Shown here piece by piece: positions 10,564 to 20,485 of a stretch of 64,000 nucleotides of DNA. The first letter of the stretch is position 1. Every line of letters starts with the position of its first letter. The translations under genes and the position numbers were made by a program. The notes beneath the pieces were generated by a model. That model saw only the letters and a list, made by a program, of their open reading frames with translations. It ran no database searches and was not told the origin of the DNA. This DNA comes from Nematopogon swammerdamellus (lineage: Eukaryota > Arthropoda > Insecta > Lepidoptera > Adelidae), in contig OX336350.1 of assembly GCA_946902875.1 (NCBI GenBank), positions 18,590,048 to 18,654,047 on the forward strand, given 5' to 3'.

Positions 10564-11120
10564 CCTACACTACATATTATGCTTACACTAGGTACCTACA
10601 TGGACATTTAATACCAATTTATTTTAGCAATTCAATTTATTATAGTACTGTATCTAATAATAATATTATATAATATCTATATAAAATTTGCGGTAGATCA
10701 GTGAGTAAGTATGTAGGTATATTACCAACAATACCATGTCGCTTCTTCGCGTCGCAGTCGCGTCGTCGCGTACCGAAACGGCGGGGGCGCGCGGCGCGGT
10801 GCGCGGTCGACCACGCTTCATCGCGAATAATCGCGATTCATACATGCGCCACACGTTTGGCTCTATTTCTCTGTATACATAAGTTTAATAGATAGCAAAG
10901 TATATATTTTCGGAATCGTAATTTAATTATCTTTAATTTGATACCCCACTCAATATATTTTGAAAAACTAATTTGACATTTTGAGGCCGTGCGTCCGCCA
11001 TTTTGAATTTTGAAAATTGTTATATAGCCTATGACACTCCCGTGAATAAGACAAATCCACTGGCGCAAGAATTATTCAAATCGGCCCAGTACTTTAGGCT
11101 GTAGAGTGGAATATAGATAG
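10564..11120. other. Spacer with a short CpG-rich patch
   Basis: AT-rich apart from 10738-10830, which is rich in CG dinucleotides (GCGTCGCAGTCGCGTCGTCG, GGCGCGGTGCGCGG). Overlapping 60-75 codon frames exist on both strands with no recognisable product. Confidence 0.35.
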
Positions 11121-11123
11121 TCA

Positions 11124-11164
11124 CATACATACATACATACATACATACATACATACATACATAC
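11124..11164. repeat. (CATA)n microsatellite
   Basis: About ten uninterrupted CATA units. Similar runs cap family B copies; no family B body follows here. Confidence 0.9.
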
Positions 11165-11210
11165 ACGCCAAACTCATAACCCTTCCTTTTTTGGCTTCGC
11201 CGTAGTCGGG

Positions 11211-11490
11211 TAAAAAAGTGGACCGATTTTCATGCGGTTTTTTAAAAAAAAGCTTGAAATAAAAGTTAAATTACAAATTTAAAAAACCTAATTTCCGTTT
11301 ACTTACTTAAAGAAGTCGGGAGACCGCTAAGTAAATTCCCGCGCAGCTCTGAGTTTTTATATTTTATTTACTGAGCGGTCCCCCGACTCCTTTAAGTAAG
11401 TAAACGGAAATTAGGTTTTTTAAATTTGTAATTTAACTTTTATTTCAAGCTTTTTTAAAAAAACCGCACGAAAATCGGTCAACTTTTTAA
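11211..11490. repeat. Inverted repeat, ~120-bp arms, 29-bp loop
   Basis: Left arm 11221-11336 and right arm 11366-11480 pair almost perfectly. Both contain GACCGATTTTC, AAATAAAAGTTAAATTAC and CGTTTACTTACTTAAA. A related single-arm fragment is at 43600-43720, so this is a dispersed repeat present here as a head-to-head pair. Confidence 0.85.
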
Positions 11491-11514
11491 GATAATTAAT
11501 TTTTTTATTACTTA

Positions 11515-11716
11515 ATTACTTGATTACTTGATTACAAACATAGCTAAGAACCATCCCGATTAAACAAGCTTCCTAATAAAAAAAACCGCATCCAAATCGG
11601 TCCATCCGTTTGGGAGCTACGATGCCACAGCCAGACACACACACTCACACACACACACACACACACACACGTCAAACTTATAATACCCCTCCGTTTTTTT
11701 CGTCGGGGGTTAATAA
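11515..11716. repeat. Dispersed repeat fragment with (AC)n tract
   Basis: AAACCGCATCCAAATCGGTCC, a (CA)n microsatellite (about 11635-11670), then CGTCAAACTTATAATACCCC and the terminal TTTTTTCGTCGGGGGTTA. The CCCCCGACG terminus also occurs at 43545 and 45850, in the other orientation. Confidence 0.65.
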
Positions 11717-11990
11717 ATACAGGGCCGCGCGTGGCCCGGTGCTTGATAACAATGAAATTTGAACGAAAATACTATAGTCAGCCTATCAGTACCGTGTGGG
11801 TGGGGCCGGTACTTAAGGCCGTGACAAACGCCAACGACCTTGAGCATTCGGGAATTCTACATAATGTACCATGCGACTGCTAATTTCGCTTCGCACGTTC
11901 AAGTCACATTTAGCGTAGTTTGTCGCTATCAGCCTAAAGAGTTGATGGTTCGGGGTTCGAATCCCACTTTCGTATGTTTTTTTTTTTTGC
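11717..11990 (+). mobile_element. tRNA-like B-box remnant after a family B tip
   Basis: ACCGTGTGGGTGGGGCCGGT (11791-11810) is a diverged family B terminus. At 11948-11972, GGTTCGGGGTTCGAATCCCA contains a perfect Pol III B box with a T-arm stem, followed by a T run. No matching A box or full cloverleaf is seen, so this is a SINE or tRNA remnant rather than a tRNA gene. Confidence 0.4.
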
Positions 11991-12802
11991 TTTTTTATTA
12001 TTTTAATTATTAAAATGATTGTGGCTTATGTAACTGATGCGTGATTCTAATTTTTTATTTTTTATTATTTTACCTAAATAACATTTTATTGTAATTTCTT
12101 CCAAATTATTTTAGTTCATGTACTTACCACTTTTTATAAACCTCTAAATAGACTATCGATGAAAACTAAAATAAAAATAGGTAGGTAGGTAATAGGTAGA
12201 TAGGCATTTAGGTATGTATGGCAAATATCATCCCGGCCGCGCCGCCGCGTCGTCACCGCTCCGCGCCACCACAGTGCCGCCGCCGCCGCCGCCCCCGCTC
12301 CGCAGCGCGCCGCTGTTGCTAGGCTACGTTTATTTAGGCACGGTTCTATAGTCCTTGCATCTCAAGCGCAGACAGCGTTATACCACACCCGTGACACTAG
12401 TCACATTTTCTATGAAGCGGCCGAAAATGTGTACCTACTGCTCACGTACGCGGGCGCCTTTGCGTGTATTGGTGCGACCTCGATAACTTGGGTACAGGGT
12501 TGGCACTCTTTATGAGAAGTTTGTAGTGGACAATATTATAAATTATATTTGATGTAATTTAAAAGGAAACATTTTTAATTATGACTATCTATGTATATGT
12601 ACCTCTTAACATTATTGGAGGGCAAGAAAAAAAGAAAAACATCAACTTATATGCACATGTTTTATTTTTACTCGCTAACTAAACGACAATTTTGCAGTGA
12701 AAGTTTCACTAAATTTTGGAAACTTTGCAATAGGTATTCCATTTTTATTATTTTTAAGCCGAATCGTATGTGAAGCTAAAGTGAAATTTTCAATGTATAC
12801 TT
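11991..12802. other. AT-rich spacer with a GC-rich block
   Basis: GC-rich 12228-12315 includes GCCGCCGCGTCGTC and a (GCC)n run (GTGCCGCCGCCGCCGCC). Otherwise the stretch is AT-rich, with (GGTA)n-like sequence near 12178-12215. No gene is supported. Confidence 0.4.
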
Positions 12803-13545
12803 GCCGCCATTTTGAACTTTTTAGTTACTGGACCGATTGCTTTCAAAATTGATATCTGGGTGTCTGTGTAGGCTCTGAATACGAATCTGTAATCAAAATT
12901 AAAAAAAAGTGGCCGCCATTTTGAACTTTTTAGTTACTGGACCGATTGCTTTCAAAATTGATATCTGGGTGTCTGTGTAGGCTCTGAATACGAATCTGTA
13001 ATCAAAATAAAAAAAAGTGGCCGCCATTTTGAACTTTTCAGTTACTGGACCGATTGCTTTCAAAATTGATATCTGGGTGTCTGTGTAGGCTCTGAATACG
13101 AATCTGTAATCAAAATAAAAAAAAGTGGCCGCCATTTTGAACTTTTCAGTTACTGGACCGATTGCTTTCAAAATTGATATCTGGGTGGCTGTGTAGGCTC
13201 TGAATACGAATCTGTAATCAAAATAAAAAAAAGTGGCCGCCATTTTGAACTTTTTAGTTACTGGACCGATTGCTTTCAAAATTGATATCTGGGTGTCTGT
13301 GTAGGCTCTGAATACGAATCTGTAATCAAAATAAAAAAAGTGGCCGCCATTTTAAACTTTTCAGTTACTGGACCGATTGCTTTCAAAATCGATATCTGGG
13401 TGTCTGTGTGGGCTCGGAATACGAATCTGTAGTCAAAATTAAAAAAAAGTGGCCGCCATTTTGAACTTTTTAGTTACTGGACCGATTGATTTCAAAATTG
13501 ATATCTGGGTGTCTGTGTAGGCTCTGAATACGAATCGAATACGAA
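12803..13545. repeat. 108-bp tandem satellite, seven units
   Basis: Units start at GCCGCCATTTTGAAC at 12803, 12912, 13020, 13128, 13236, 13343 and 13452. The period is 107-109 bp, divergence is low, and the last unit is cut at about 13540. Because 108 is a multiple of three, one minus-strand frame stays open for 126 codons (12899-13279) as a repeated 36-residue peptide. That is an artefact of the period rather than a gene. Confidence 0.95.
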
Positions 13546-13555
13546 TACGAATGAA

Positions 13556-13740
13556 TGTTCATATGATTAAGATTCGCTCCGGTGAAGGAAAACACCGTGA
13601 GGAAACCTGTGCACAGCAGTACATATAAAATTGTTGTGGACACCGCTTCCAATCCAGCTTGTCACGTGGAAATGTATAACAATTCCCTTCCATGTTCATG
13701 GGAAAGGCTTGCGCTCAGTAGTAGGACATTAAAATTGACT
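13556..13740 (+). mobile_element. LINE-type 3' end fragment
   Basis: CGCTCCGGTGAAGGAAAACA, CGTGAGGAAACCTG and GCTCAGTAGTAGGACATTAA are wording typical of RTE-like LINE 3' regions in moths and butterflies. There is no long frame. It follows the satellite directly. Confidence 0.5.
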
Positions 13741-14334
13741 CAAGAAGAAGAATAAGAAACCAAATTGATATCTGATTTGTGTAACATAAATTTCATTATT
13801 TCACATAAGAATGAAAATTTCACAGTAATTTTGCAGAAAGTGCAAAATTTCACTGCAAAATTTCAAGTGAAATTTTTGTGCAAAATTGCGCCTTGCATCT
13901 CTAAGTAAGTGCGAACAAGGAGGTTTGAAGTCCACCGCGCGCGCGGGCGCGGCCGGCCCGATCGTTGTTCTGTGCTGTGAGTGCGAAAGAACCGCGCGCG
14001 TACGTGTAAGTAGCTACTACTCCCTCTCGAAGGTGCGCTCGCTCTCCTCTCGACAGTCGGTGCCAGCCTGACTAGCCGTCCGCCAGAAGTCGACCAGACA
14101 GCGCTCGCGGGCTGCGGGGCGCGGGGGGAAGCAAACTCGCTTCGAGGCGGAGCGTCGCTTCTATACGCCAGTATTATAAGTATTCTATGGTTATACCACA
14201 GTACCTATTAGTTATTCTGTGGTTATACCAACGAAAGCCATGCATATAACGCCCCGTCAAGTTACGTACCGGAGCGTATACTGATAGATACCACAGAAGA
14301 GAGATATTACTGATACGGTCGTACTGTATACTGG
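13741..14334. other. Spacer with a CpG-rich block and a splice-donor-like site
   Basis: 13925-14165 is GC- and CpG-rich (CCGCGCGCGCGGGCGCGG) and contains CGTGTAAGTAGC at 14002-14013, a strong match to a 5' splice site. It could be an untranslated first exon or an old CpG-rich repeat; nothing downstream confirms either. The 61-codon frame 13886-14071 has no recognisable product. Confidence 0.3.
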
Positions 14335-14715
14335 TACGGAAAATGACACGGTGGCAACATCACCTACAATACAACATCCGAGATGTCAGCTCGTAACAAC
14401 TGGTGAAGTAGGTGCTATGTCAGTGCTTTTCTTCGGTCGTACCGGCTTCACTGAACTGGACGGAAAAAAAGAAGGGAGTCATATCCCGAAATAGTTTGTA
14501 TTTTCCGTCCAGTTTAGTGTAGCCGGCACGACCAAAGGGAAGCACTGACATGGCACCTAAGTTCACCCGGTGTTATGGGCTGACATCACGGATGTTATAG
14601 GTGATATAGCAAACTGTGTCAGTTTACATAAAAAAATCCCTCAGTCGCCTTTTACGACATGCACGGGGAGAGATGCAGTGGGGCTATTATTTTAAATTAC
14701 CATCCCACACGGTAC
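14335..14715. mobile_element. Two family A 3' parts head to head, plus family B end
   Basis: A minus copy (14342-14467) and a plus copy (14494-14635) of the family A 3' region face each other with about 25 bp between, able to form a hairpin with roughly 120-bp arms. A family B terminus follows (TCAGTCGCCTTTTACG to CACACGGTAC, 14640-14715). Confidence 0.75.
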
Positions 14716-15279
14716 AAATATACCTAACCACCTATCTTTTTTCCATTCGATCCAAACACAGAAGACAGAAATGACGACCGACACGCGGGCGCAGCAGGGC
14801 AGGAGCGAGCAAGCGAGCCCGGAACTAAAATTGTATCTAGTATTGAAGTGCCTGCTAAATTGACGAAGGCAAAAATTTTACCCTTCCGACTGAAGAATTA
14901 CGTCAATAATTTCATGTAGGCGTTTTTTGTTTTTTATTTTTATCTCCTTTCGTGGATAAAATAATAAAAAAAATTGAATAGAGTTTTCTCAGAGCTTTGT
15001 GACCTTTGAATCGGTGGTATTGTAAAATTGTAATAATACACACATACTCAGATTTTCAAAAATTCATGCTTTTTTTATATATTTTTAATTTTATGTTTAT
15101 TACTTACTTTTACTCATTATTAAAAAAACCAGCAATGCACTTTGTTGGTAAGGAACCAAAATATAGGTTGGTATTTTTTTAATTTTCTGAATGTGTGTCA
15201 ATTGGTCAGTTTTGGACCTTCTTTGTCGCACTTTTTGCATGTTTTGCGTATTTGGCGTTTGTCACCGCCTTAAATAGAA
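14716..15279. other. No recognised feature
   Basis: Mostly AT-rich. GGCGTTTGTCACCGCC near 15265 echoes GTGACAAACGCC at 11820 in inverted sense, hinting at another short dispersed repeat next to family B copies. Confidence 0.35.
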
Positions 15280-15535
15280 TAGCCACAAAATAACGATAAG
15301 GAGAAGATGCCGCGCTAAAGGGCGACAGGCCAGCAACCTCTCACCTTGGCGCGGTCCTCCCACCGAGTCATGCAGCAGGTTGGTCTTCGTGCCTTACTTG
15401 CTGCTTAATAGTTATCTCGTCCTAATAATTTGCTAAACGTGGCGGTCGGTGTTGTGCTGTAATATAAAAAAGTTATTGCAGCACAACACCGATTACTCTG
15501 ATTACCCCGATTGTCGGGATACAGCGTGTGATGTG
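15280..15535 (+). mobile_element. Family B repeat
   Basis: It runs from AATAGCCACAAAATAACG through GCGCTAAAGGGCGACAGG, TCATGCAGCAGGT and GTGTTGTGCTGTAAT to TTGTCGGGATACAGCGTGTG. The CACACGGT end is truncated. Confidence 0.75.
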
Positions 15536-16326
15536 TAGCCTATCTGTCTATTCGAATCGTTCTACACGCCCGACTACAGCATTTTCGATCAAATTTCGTT
15601 GTTATTTCTTTCGATTTAATTATTATTAGAAGTAATTTTTTGCGAATTTTTAGGTATATCATCAAGAGAACTACACTTAAAATTGTAAAAAAAAAAACAT
15701 ATTTATAGAATCCTTTCAGTTAGCTCTTTCAAATCATACCCACACGCTCGCTCTGTCTCTCTCCATATCGCGGGGCGCGATATGGGTAACAGAGATAGAC
15801 AAGTCACGTCATAAAAGATTAAATTGCGATTTCGATTTTCGTGGTAGTAGGGATTTTATTTTACGTATCAAAGTTTGACAAAGGCTCTTTACACCTGATT
15901 CACTTAATTAATAAGTCTTTGTAGTCAGAACTCTCAGCAAAATTGTTAATCTTGCTCTCAAGCTGTGTTTTAGATGGACTATGGGCGGTGTTATTATGTG
16001 GCTAGTCACTAAATAATTGTAAAAATATGTTTAAAAAAAAATACCCTGCGAAGTTTCTTGTCGATTCTTCTTCGTGGGTGTAATCGAACCGGATAGAACA
16101 AATTGTGACAAGTTCGAGCGCAGTCTACCTGCCATAAGAATGATCAATAAACAATACAACAATACAATACAATTGATAACTGACCCCCTATTGATATAAA
16201 AAAAAATCTAGATATTGACGAGCGATATATATGTGCGCGTCATCATGATTATGCCAAATTTCAAGTTTCTACGTTACTTAGTTTTCGAGAAAACCTCTGT
16301 GACAGACGGATGGACACGGGAATGAT
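15536..16326. other. Spacer with two LINE/repeat scraps
   Basis: 16095-16170 (GACAAGTTCGAGCGCAGTC... ATGATCAATAAACAATACAA) is a LINE 3' tail seen also at 23026 and 35630. 16245-16325 (CCAAATTTCAAGTTTCTACG ... GACAGACGG) is a dispersed-repeat scrap. The rest is unassigned. Confidence 0.4.
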
Positions 16327-16717
16327 GTTTTTTTTTTTTTATGGAAACTGACTCGTTTGGCTACATCACCTACAACGTCCGTGATGTCAGCCCATAACAC
16401 CGGGTGAACTAGGTGCCATGTCAGCGCTTCCCTCTTTGATCGCGCCGGCTACACTGAACTTGTCGGAAAACACAAACTATTTACATAGCCGTTTTGACCG
16501 ACGTTTCATTCAGTGCGGTGGTACCAACCCGGGCGGGTTAAACCCTACCACCAAGTAAGATTAGGAGGGAAGGGACCTACAGTTTTACGAGGAATCCAAA
16601 CCTCGGTCAGCCTCCAACGGTCAGCGGTCACCCATCCAAGTACTGACCGCACCCAGCGTTGCTTAACATTCAATAGCGACAGTTGACTGTCTGCACCACT
16701 GAGCTATCGAGGCTGAC
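16327..16717 (-). mobile_element. Family A SINE, full-length
   Basis: Poly-A tail at 16328-16340 (read as T) and head end at GAGGCTGAC 16707-16717. The 5S-like block is present but diverged (read on plus as GGTCACCCATCCAAGTACTG, then ACCCAGCGTTGCTTAA). Confidence 0.85.
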
Positions 16718-16789
16718 AAAATGTTATAAGAGTTCCCTTTTCCCTAATAAATATTTGAACGAAAACACATATACATTCCATCCATCACG

Positions 16790-17005
16790 CTGTATTCGCA
16801 ATTGGGGCGAGCAGATAATCGGTACACGTGCCTTCTTGCTGCTTGATTTTAGCACAGCACCGATTACTCTGCTTATCTCGATTGTCGGCGTACAGCGTGA
16901 TTGTGCATTTATTTTTCGTTGAAATATTATGATTTTTTTTTTTTATTATTTATCAAGCAGGCACGAAGGCTACTTGACCCATTGAGCTATACGTTGTACT
17001 AGAGG
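16790..17005. mobile_element. Internally deleted family B plus tRNA-like scrap
   Basis: 16795-16912 keeps both arms of the family B hairpin (ATAATCGGTACAC... and CAGCACCGATTACTCTGCTT, then TACAGCGTG). 16927-17005, read on minus, begins TATAGCTCAATGGGTCAAGT, an A-box-like match, and ends in A-rich sequence, so it may be a tRNA-derived retroposon remnant. Confidence 0.4.
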
Positions 17006-17589
17006 ATATACTAAGGGCAAGTACTTTCGCCCCAACGAAGAGAGTTGACTAACAAACTTCCTGTCAGTCGACTCCCGGCGGCCGTCGATGTTAGTCATGT
17101 GTACTTCAACGCTTACACAATAAACTTCGCGCGAAGCGAGACACTAAATACGGACTGTGCTACAGTGCGAGCGAGAGTTGTAGATTCATGATTATTTCAG
17201 GGTTGTCGGTTTCACTAATACATATTTGTGAAACCGACTAAACATTTCTAAAAAATAAGTAATATTTTATGTGTAAGTATCTTAGTTCAATTTATTAATG
17301 TATTCGTTTATTTACACATTTTTATTAATTTATTTATGCACATAATTAATTAATTAATTTTTATTTTTATTTATTAATTATTATTACAGGGTTGTCACCA
17401 GTGATAGTAATAGGTAGGGCTTGTTTACCTAAACTTCGAGGAACAGAGTAAAAAATTGGAGACTTCCTTACGACAATATTTTTTTCCGGTTTAATAATAT
17501 TCATGATGTTTTAATTTCGCAATTTAAAAAAAGTGGCCACTTTTTTTAAATCGCGAAATAAAAAAATATTATCAAAACTTATAGCTGTT
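17006..17589. other. No recognised gene; short hairpin
   Basis: GTCGGTTTCAC (17205-17215) and GTGAAACCGAC (17228-17238) form a perfect 11-bp stem. The rest is AT-rich. Confidence 0.4.
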
Positions 17590-17720
17590 TTTGAGAAAAT
17601 CGATCTTATCAATAAAATGGCGCCTCTCTGAGCGTGGCTTTGTGAGTAGAGGTCTTTTTGGCTCAGTCGAATGTACCACTGGTCCCTCGGCACAGCCGTT
17701 GACTTACATAAAAAAAAATT
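17590..17720 (+). mobile_element. Jockey-like LINE 3' tail
   Basis: ATGGCGCCTCTCTGAGCGTG, GGCTCAGTCGAATGTACC and CTTACATAAAAAAAA match the 3' UTR of the copies at 19320-19444 and 32440-32549. Only the last codons and UTR remain. Confidence 0.7.
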
Positions 17721-18054
17721 TAAGACCCTTTTTTTTAATAATGTTCTCATATTTCAATTAATTCAATTTTACAATTTTTTTCATTACTTGAAACCCCGTT
17801 ACACCTTACAAGACTCATCACGGTGAACATGGCTAATATTATATTAATCTTAAGTTTTCCTAAAATAGAAACTTCATCATATGAATGTTTTGTTGGAGGG
17901 AATTTGTTGTATCTTTCATTATGAGGACGTTGCTATATTGAACAAAAGAAATTACAATCGTTGATTTAAAATAATAAATAAGTAAAAAAAAAACCAACAT
18001 TTTGCTTCAATCAAACGAAAAATCACTGTCATTGCAGTGACAACCCTATGCGTT
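17721..18054. other. No recognised feature
   Basis: AT-rich spacer with only short chance frames. Confidence 0.4.
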
Positions 18055-18375
18055 CCGCAAACGCCGCGCCGTGCGCGACGTAATTCAGCGCTGTACATCG
18101 TTAGACGATCGCTATTTATTTTAATACTGGTGCTGCGTGCAGCGTTTATATTTAGCTTCACAGCTGCTTAATACCCCGATTCATTCCACAAACTCCGCCT
18201 ACTTACCAACACCACCGAATATATATTGACATACACTGATGGCCCGCCTGTGTTAGCTCGTGCACAACGTAATTGCAGCGCTGCACTGGGGCTGCACATC
18301 GTTAGACGGTCGCAATTTATTTTACTACTGTTGCTGCGTGCAGCGTTTACTTAGCTTCACAGCTGCTTCACGGCG
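18055..18375. repeat. Diverged tandem duplication, ~100-bp units
   Basis: 18078-18171 and 18265-18370 share GTTAGACGRTCGC, ATTTATTTTA, GCTGCGTGCAGCGTTTA and TAGCTTCACAGCTGCTT. GCTGCGTGCAGC is itself palindromic. Confidence 0.65.
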
Positions 18376-18524
18376 TATGCGTCACAGAATAGATACTGCT
18401 TGCATTCCCCCGCCCGCTCCACCTTTCCTCATACCGCAGTTTTTGTTGTCAAAGATTCGTTCAATCTTTCTTAGTAGTGTTTCCTCTAGTATAACATTAT
18501 TTCTCTATGACTTGACCTATTAGA

Positions 18525-18655
18525 AAGACCGTGCTAAGGTGAGAGGTGGATATCCTCTCGCCATTTAGAAAGGCATGCTTCTCCTTATTCCTTAGTCTTT
18601 TACGACATGCACAGGGAGAGATGCAGTGGGCCTGTTCTTTCAAGTATCATGAACG
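18525..18655 (-). mobile_element. Family B terminal half
   Basis: GACCGTGCTAAGGTGAGAGG, then TTTTACGACATGCACAGGGAG and the CAGTGGGCCTGTTCTTTCAAGTA end; the rest is absent. Confidence 0.65.
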
Positions 18656-18756
18656 AAAAACAACTTAAAGAAAAGCCCCGCCGTCACCAGACCACCAATG
18701 TCGTGGTAGGCGTGTACAGTACCCGGAAATAAGTAATGAACTTTAGAAAGAAATAA

Positions 18757-18832
18757 TCCGGTTGTAGAGCGTCGTCTCTGTTGCGCGAACTCGCACGTCT
18801 CTGTGCGACAGAGACGACGCTCTACAACCCTC
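18757..18832. mobile_element. Short foldback MITE, 22-bp perfect arms
   Basis: GGTTGTAGAGCGTCGTCTCT (from 18760) pairs with AGAGACGACGCTCTACAACC (to 18829) around a 26-base loop. A second copy with the same arms is at 50301-50396, so this is a mobile hairpin family. Confidence 0.75.
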
Positions 18833-18859
18833 AACAACTCCTTATGCTATACAAAGTGC

Positions 18860-19444
18860 AAGTTCGCCGGTGATGGAGTATTGCATCAGTCATCTGTGGG
18901 AAGGATCCCCCCTTTACCTGTTGGCCTCCTTGGACTCTATCCAGCGCCGCGCCATCCGCCTAATTGGTGATCCCAAGCTCACGGAGGGACTTGAATCATT
19001 GCAACACAGGCGAACAATTGGTTCCCTTAGCCTGTTTTATAGGTTTGCCGATGCCGGTTTTGCCATTGCCGATGTTCCGAAGAACTGGCTTCCCTCATCC
19101 CTCCTGCCCCGATCCGTATTCGTCACACCCGCCGGACTCGCTCGGAACATCCATATGTTGTTGACACACAACTTCTGAGAACGCATCGCTTTTCGAAATC
19201 GTTCCTATGTCGTACGGCGAAAATATGGAACGGTCTTCCGGCGAGTGTGCTCCCCACCACCTATAACCTGGGAATCTTCAAAAGGCGTGTTAATAAATTA
19301 GACAACAACCTCTTTGTCCGCCTTGTAGCTGGCATGGCGCCTCTCTGAGCGTGGTTTCGCGAGGAGTGGGGTTATTGGCTGTGTGTTAATCGTTCTTTGA
19401 ACTTTTGGGCACAGCCACCCATGCCGGTAGTCTATAAAAAAAAA
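18860..19444 (+). mobile_element. Jockey-like LINE 3' end, frameshifted
   Basis: The product begins SHLWEGS...LDSIQRRAIRLIGDPKL and RRTIGSLSLFYR. After a shift it reads HPYVVDTQLLRTHRFSKSF, WNGLPASV and KRRVNKLD before the stop near 19348. The 3' UTR (GCGTGGTTTCGCGAGGAG ... GTCTATAAAAAAAA) ends at 19444. The copy at 41690-42213 is almost identical but lacks a short insertion near 19045 that breaks the frame here. It is 5'-truncated and inactive. Confidence 0.8.
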
Positions 19445-19655
19445 CCCGATTGTCTCTTTCTAAAGCTCGATGTACATATTTACTTACTGCCGGGCACTGT
19501 ACAGAATTTTCCCTCGTCACTCATTTATGAGTAATTCAGTAAGACAAAGTACTCGTATCAGCCGACCTAATTATTCAAAGGCTCCTTTAGGCACTTAGAA
19601 TAACGGTATCACTCTACTCCGGGGCGCTATCTCTGAGAAGCCCAACACAGACATT
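19445..19655. other. Unassigned spacer
   Basis: No repeat family or frame recognised. Confidence 0.35.
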
Positions 19656-20040
19656 TAGATAGATAGATAGATAGATAGAAATACTTTATTGCTCCAAAAC
19701 ATTTAACAGTAAGATACATACATAGCGTCACGCCTGTTTCCCGGTGGGGTAGGCAGAGACAACAGATCTCCACGTGCCACGATCCTGACACACCTCTGCC
19801 GCCTCTTCCACTCCCATAATGTTCTTCATGCATGCTCGTCGGTTACGGGTACTACGCACTTGGCCCTTTTTGAGCACATGCCCGATCTGGTCCAGGTAAG
19901 TGCGCCTAGGGCGACCCTTCCCGACTCTTAACAGTAACAAACGATAAGTAATTTACATGAGGGGCAAAGGCGGACTTATCCCTTACAGGGATTTCTCTCA
20001 GTCAATCTTTGGATGTTTGAGAGTCGTATGTTGTGAGACA
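19656..20040 (-). mobile_element. LINE 3' tail with (TAGA)n, interrupted by a family E insertion
   Basis: TAGATAGATAGA (19657-19678), TTTATTGCTCCAAAACATT, then after the insertion GGCAAAGGCGGACTTATCCC and CAGTCAATCTTTGGATG. Uninterrupted copies are at 36385-36510 (minus) and 39915-40030 (plus). Confidence 0.75.
19713..19927 (-). mobile_element. Family E: nested LINE C-terminal fragment
   Basis: On minus it encodes GKGRPRRTYLDQIGHVLKKG then STRNRRACMKNIM and WRSVVSAYPTGKQA before a stop, the C-terminal tail of a non-LTR retrotransposon protein, followed by TATGTATGTATC. It is flanked by TTAACAGTAA on both sides (19703-19712 and 19928-19937), a 10-bp target duplication. Relatives are at 24900 (minus), 54850 (plus) and 56075 (minus). 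Confidence 0.8.
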
Positions 20041-20485
20041 TTTCCTCACGTTACAACTCTATCCGCGTAGTACGAGTTTAAAACCTAACATCCATTGTCT
20101 GTCCGTGTGTTTGTTGTAACTCGAAAACTGCTAGACTTATTTGTACGCGCTTTGCATGCGATATGGTGATACTTTGGATTGTGTAATAATTTGGCCAAGA
20201 ACAGCTTCTCAACCTATATTCAATTTTATCTATAGTAACTGTTACTAGATGGGCTTTTCTCATACATCTGTTCCGAAAAACCATGTCACCGACCAAATTC
20301 AGCTTGTAAGCTGTGTTGACAAAATGACCGATGCTCGTTTTTGACGTGATGACGTCACGTCTTATAAATTGATAAACACCGGCTGCACGCACGAAAAAGA
20401 GTCACGTTCCATCTGAACCTGTGTGTGCAAGCGAGAGCGCGTAACAAGCGATAGAGAGGCACAATCGGTATAGTCAAAGTTACCC
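20041..20485 (+). promoter_or_regulatory. Candidate promoter: CRE palindrome and TATA-like box
   Basis: TGACGTCA (20350-20357) sits in the larger palindrome GACGTGATGACGTCACGTC, and TATAAATT follows at 20363-20370. A 105-nt leader then reaches ATG 20486. The sequence looks single-copy within the window. This is motif-level evidence only. Confidence 0.2.

Noticed and set aside
12899..13279. 126-codon minus-strand open frame with a 36-residue repeat
   Set aside because: It exists only because the satellite period is about 108 bp; composition and lack of any motif argue against a protein.
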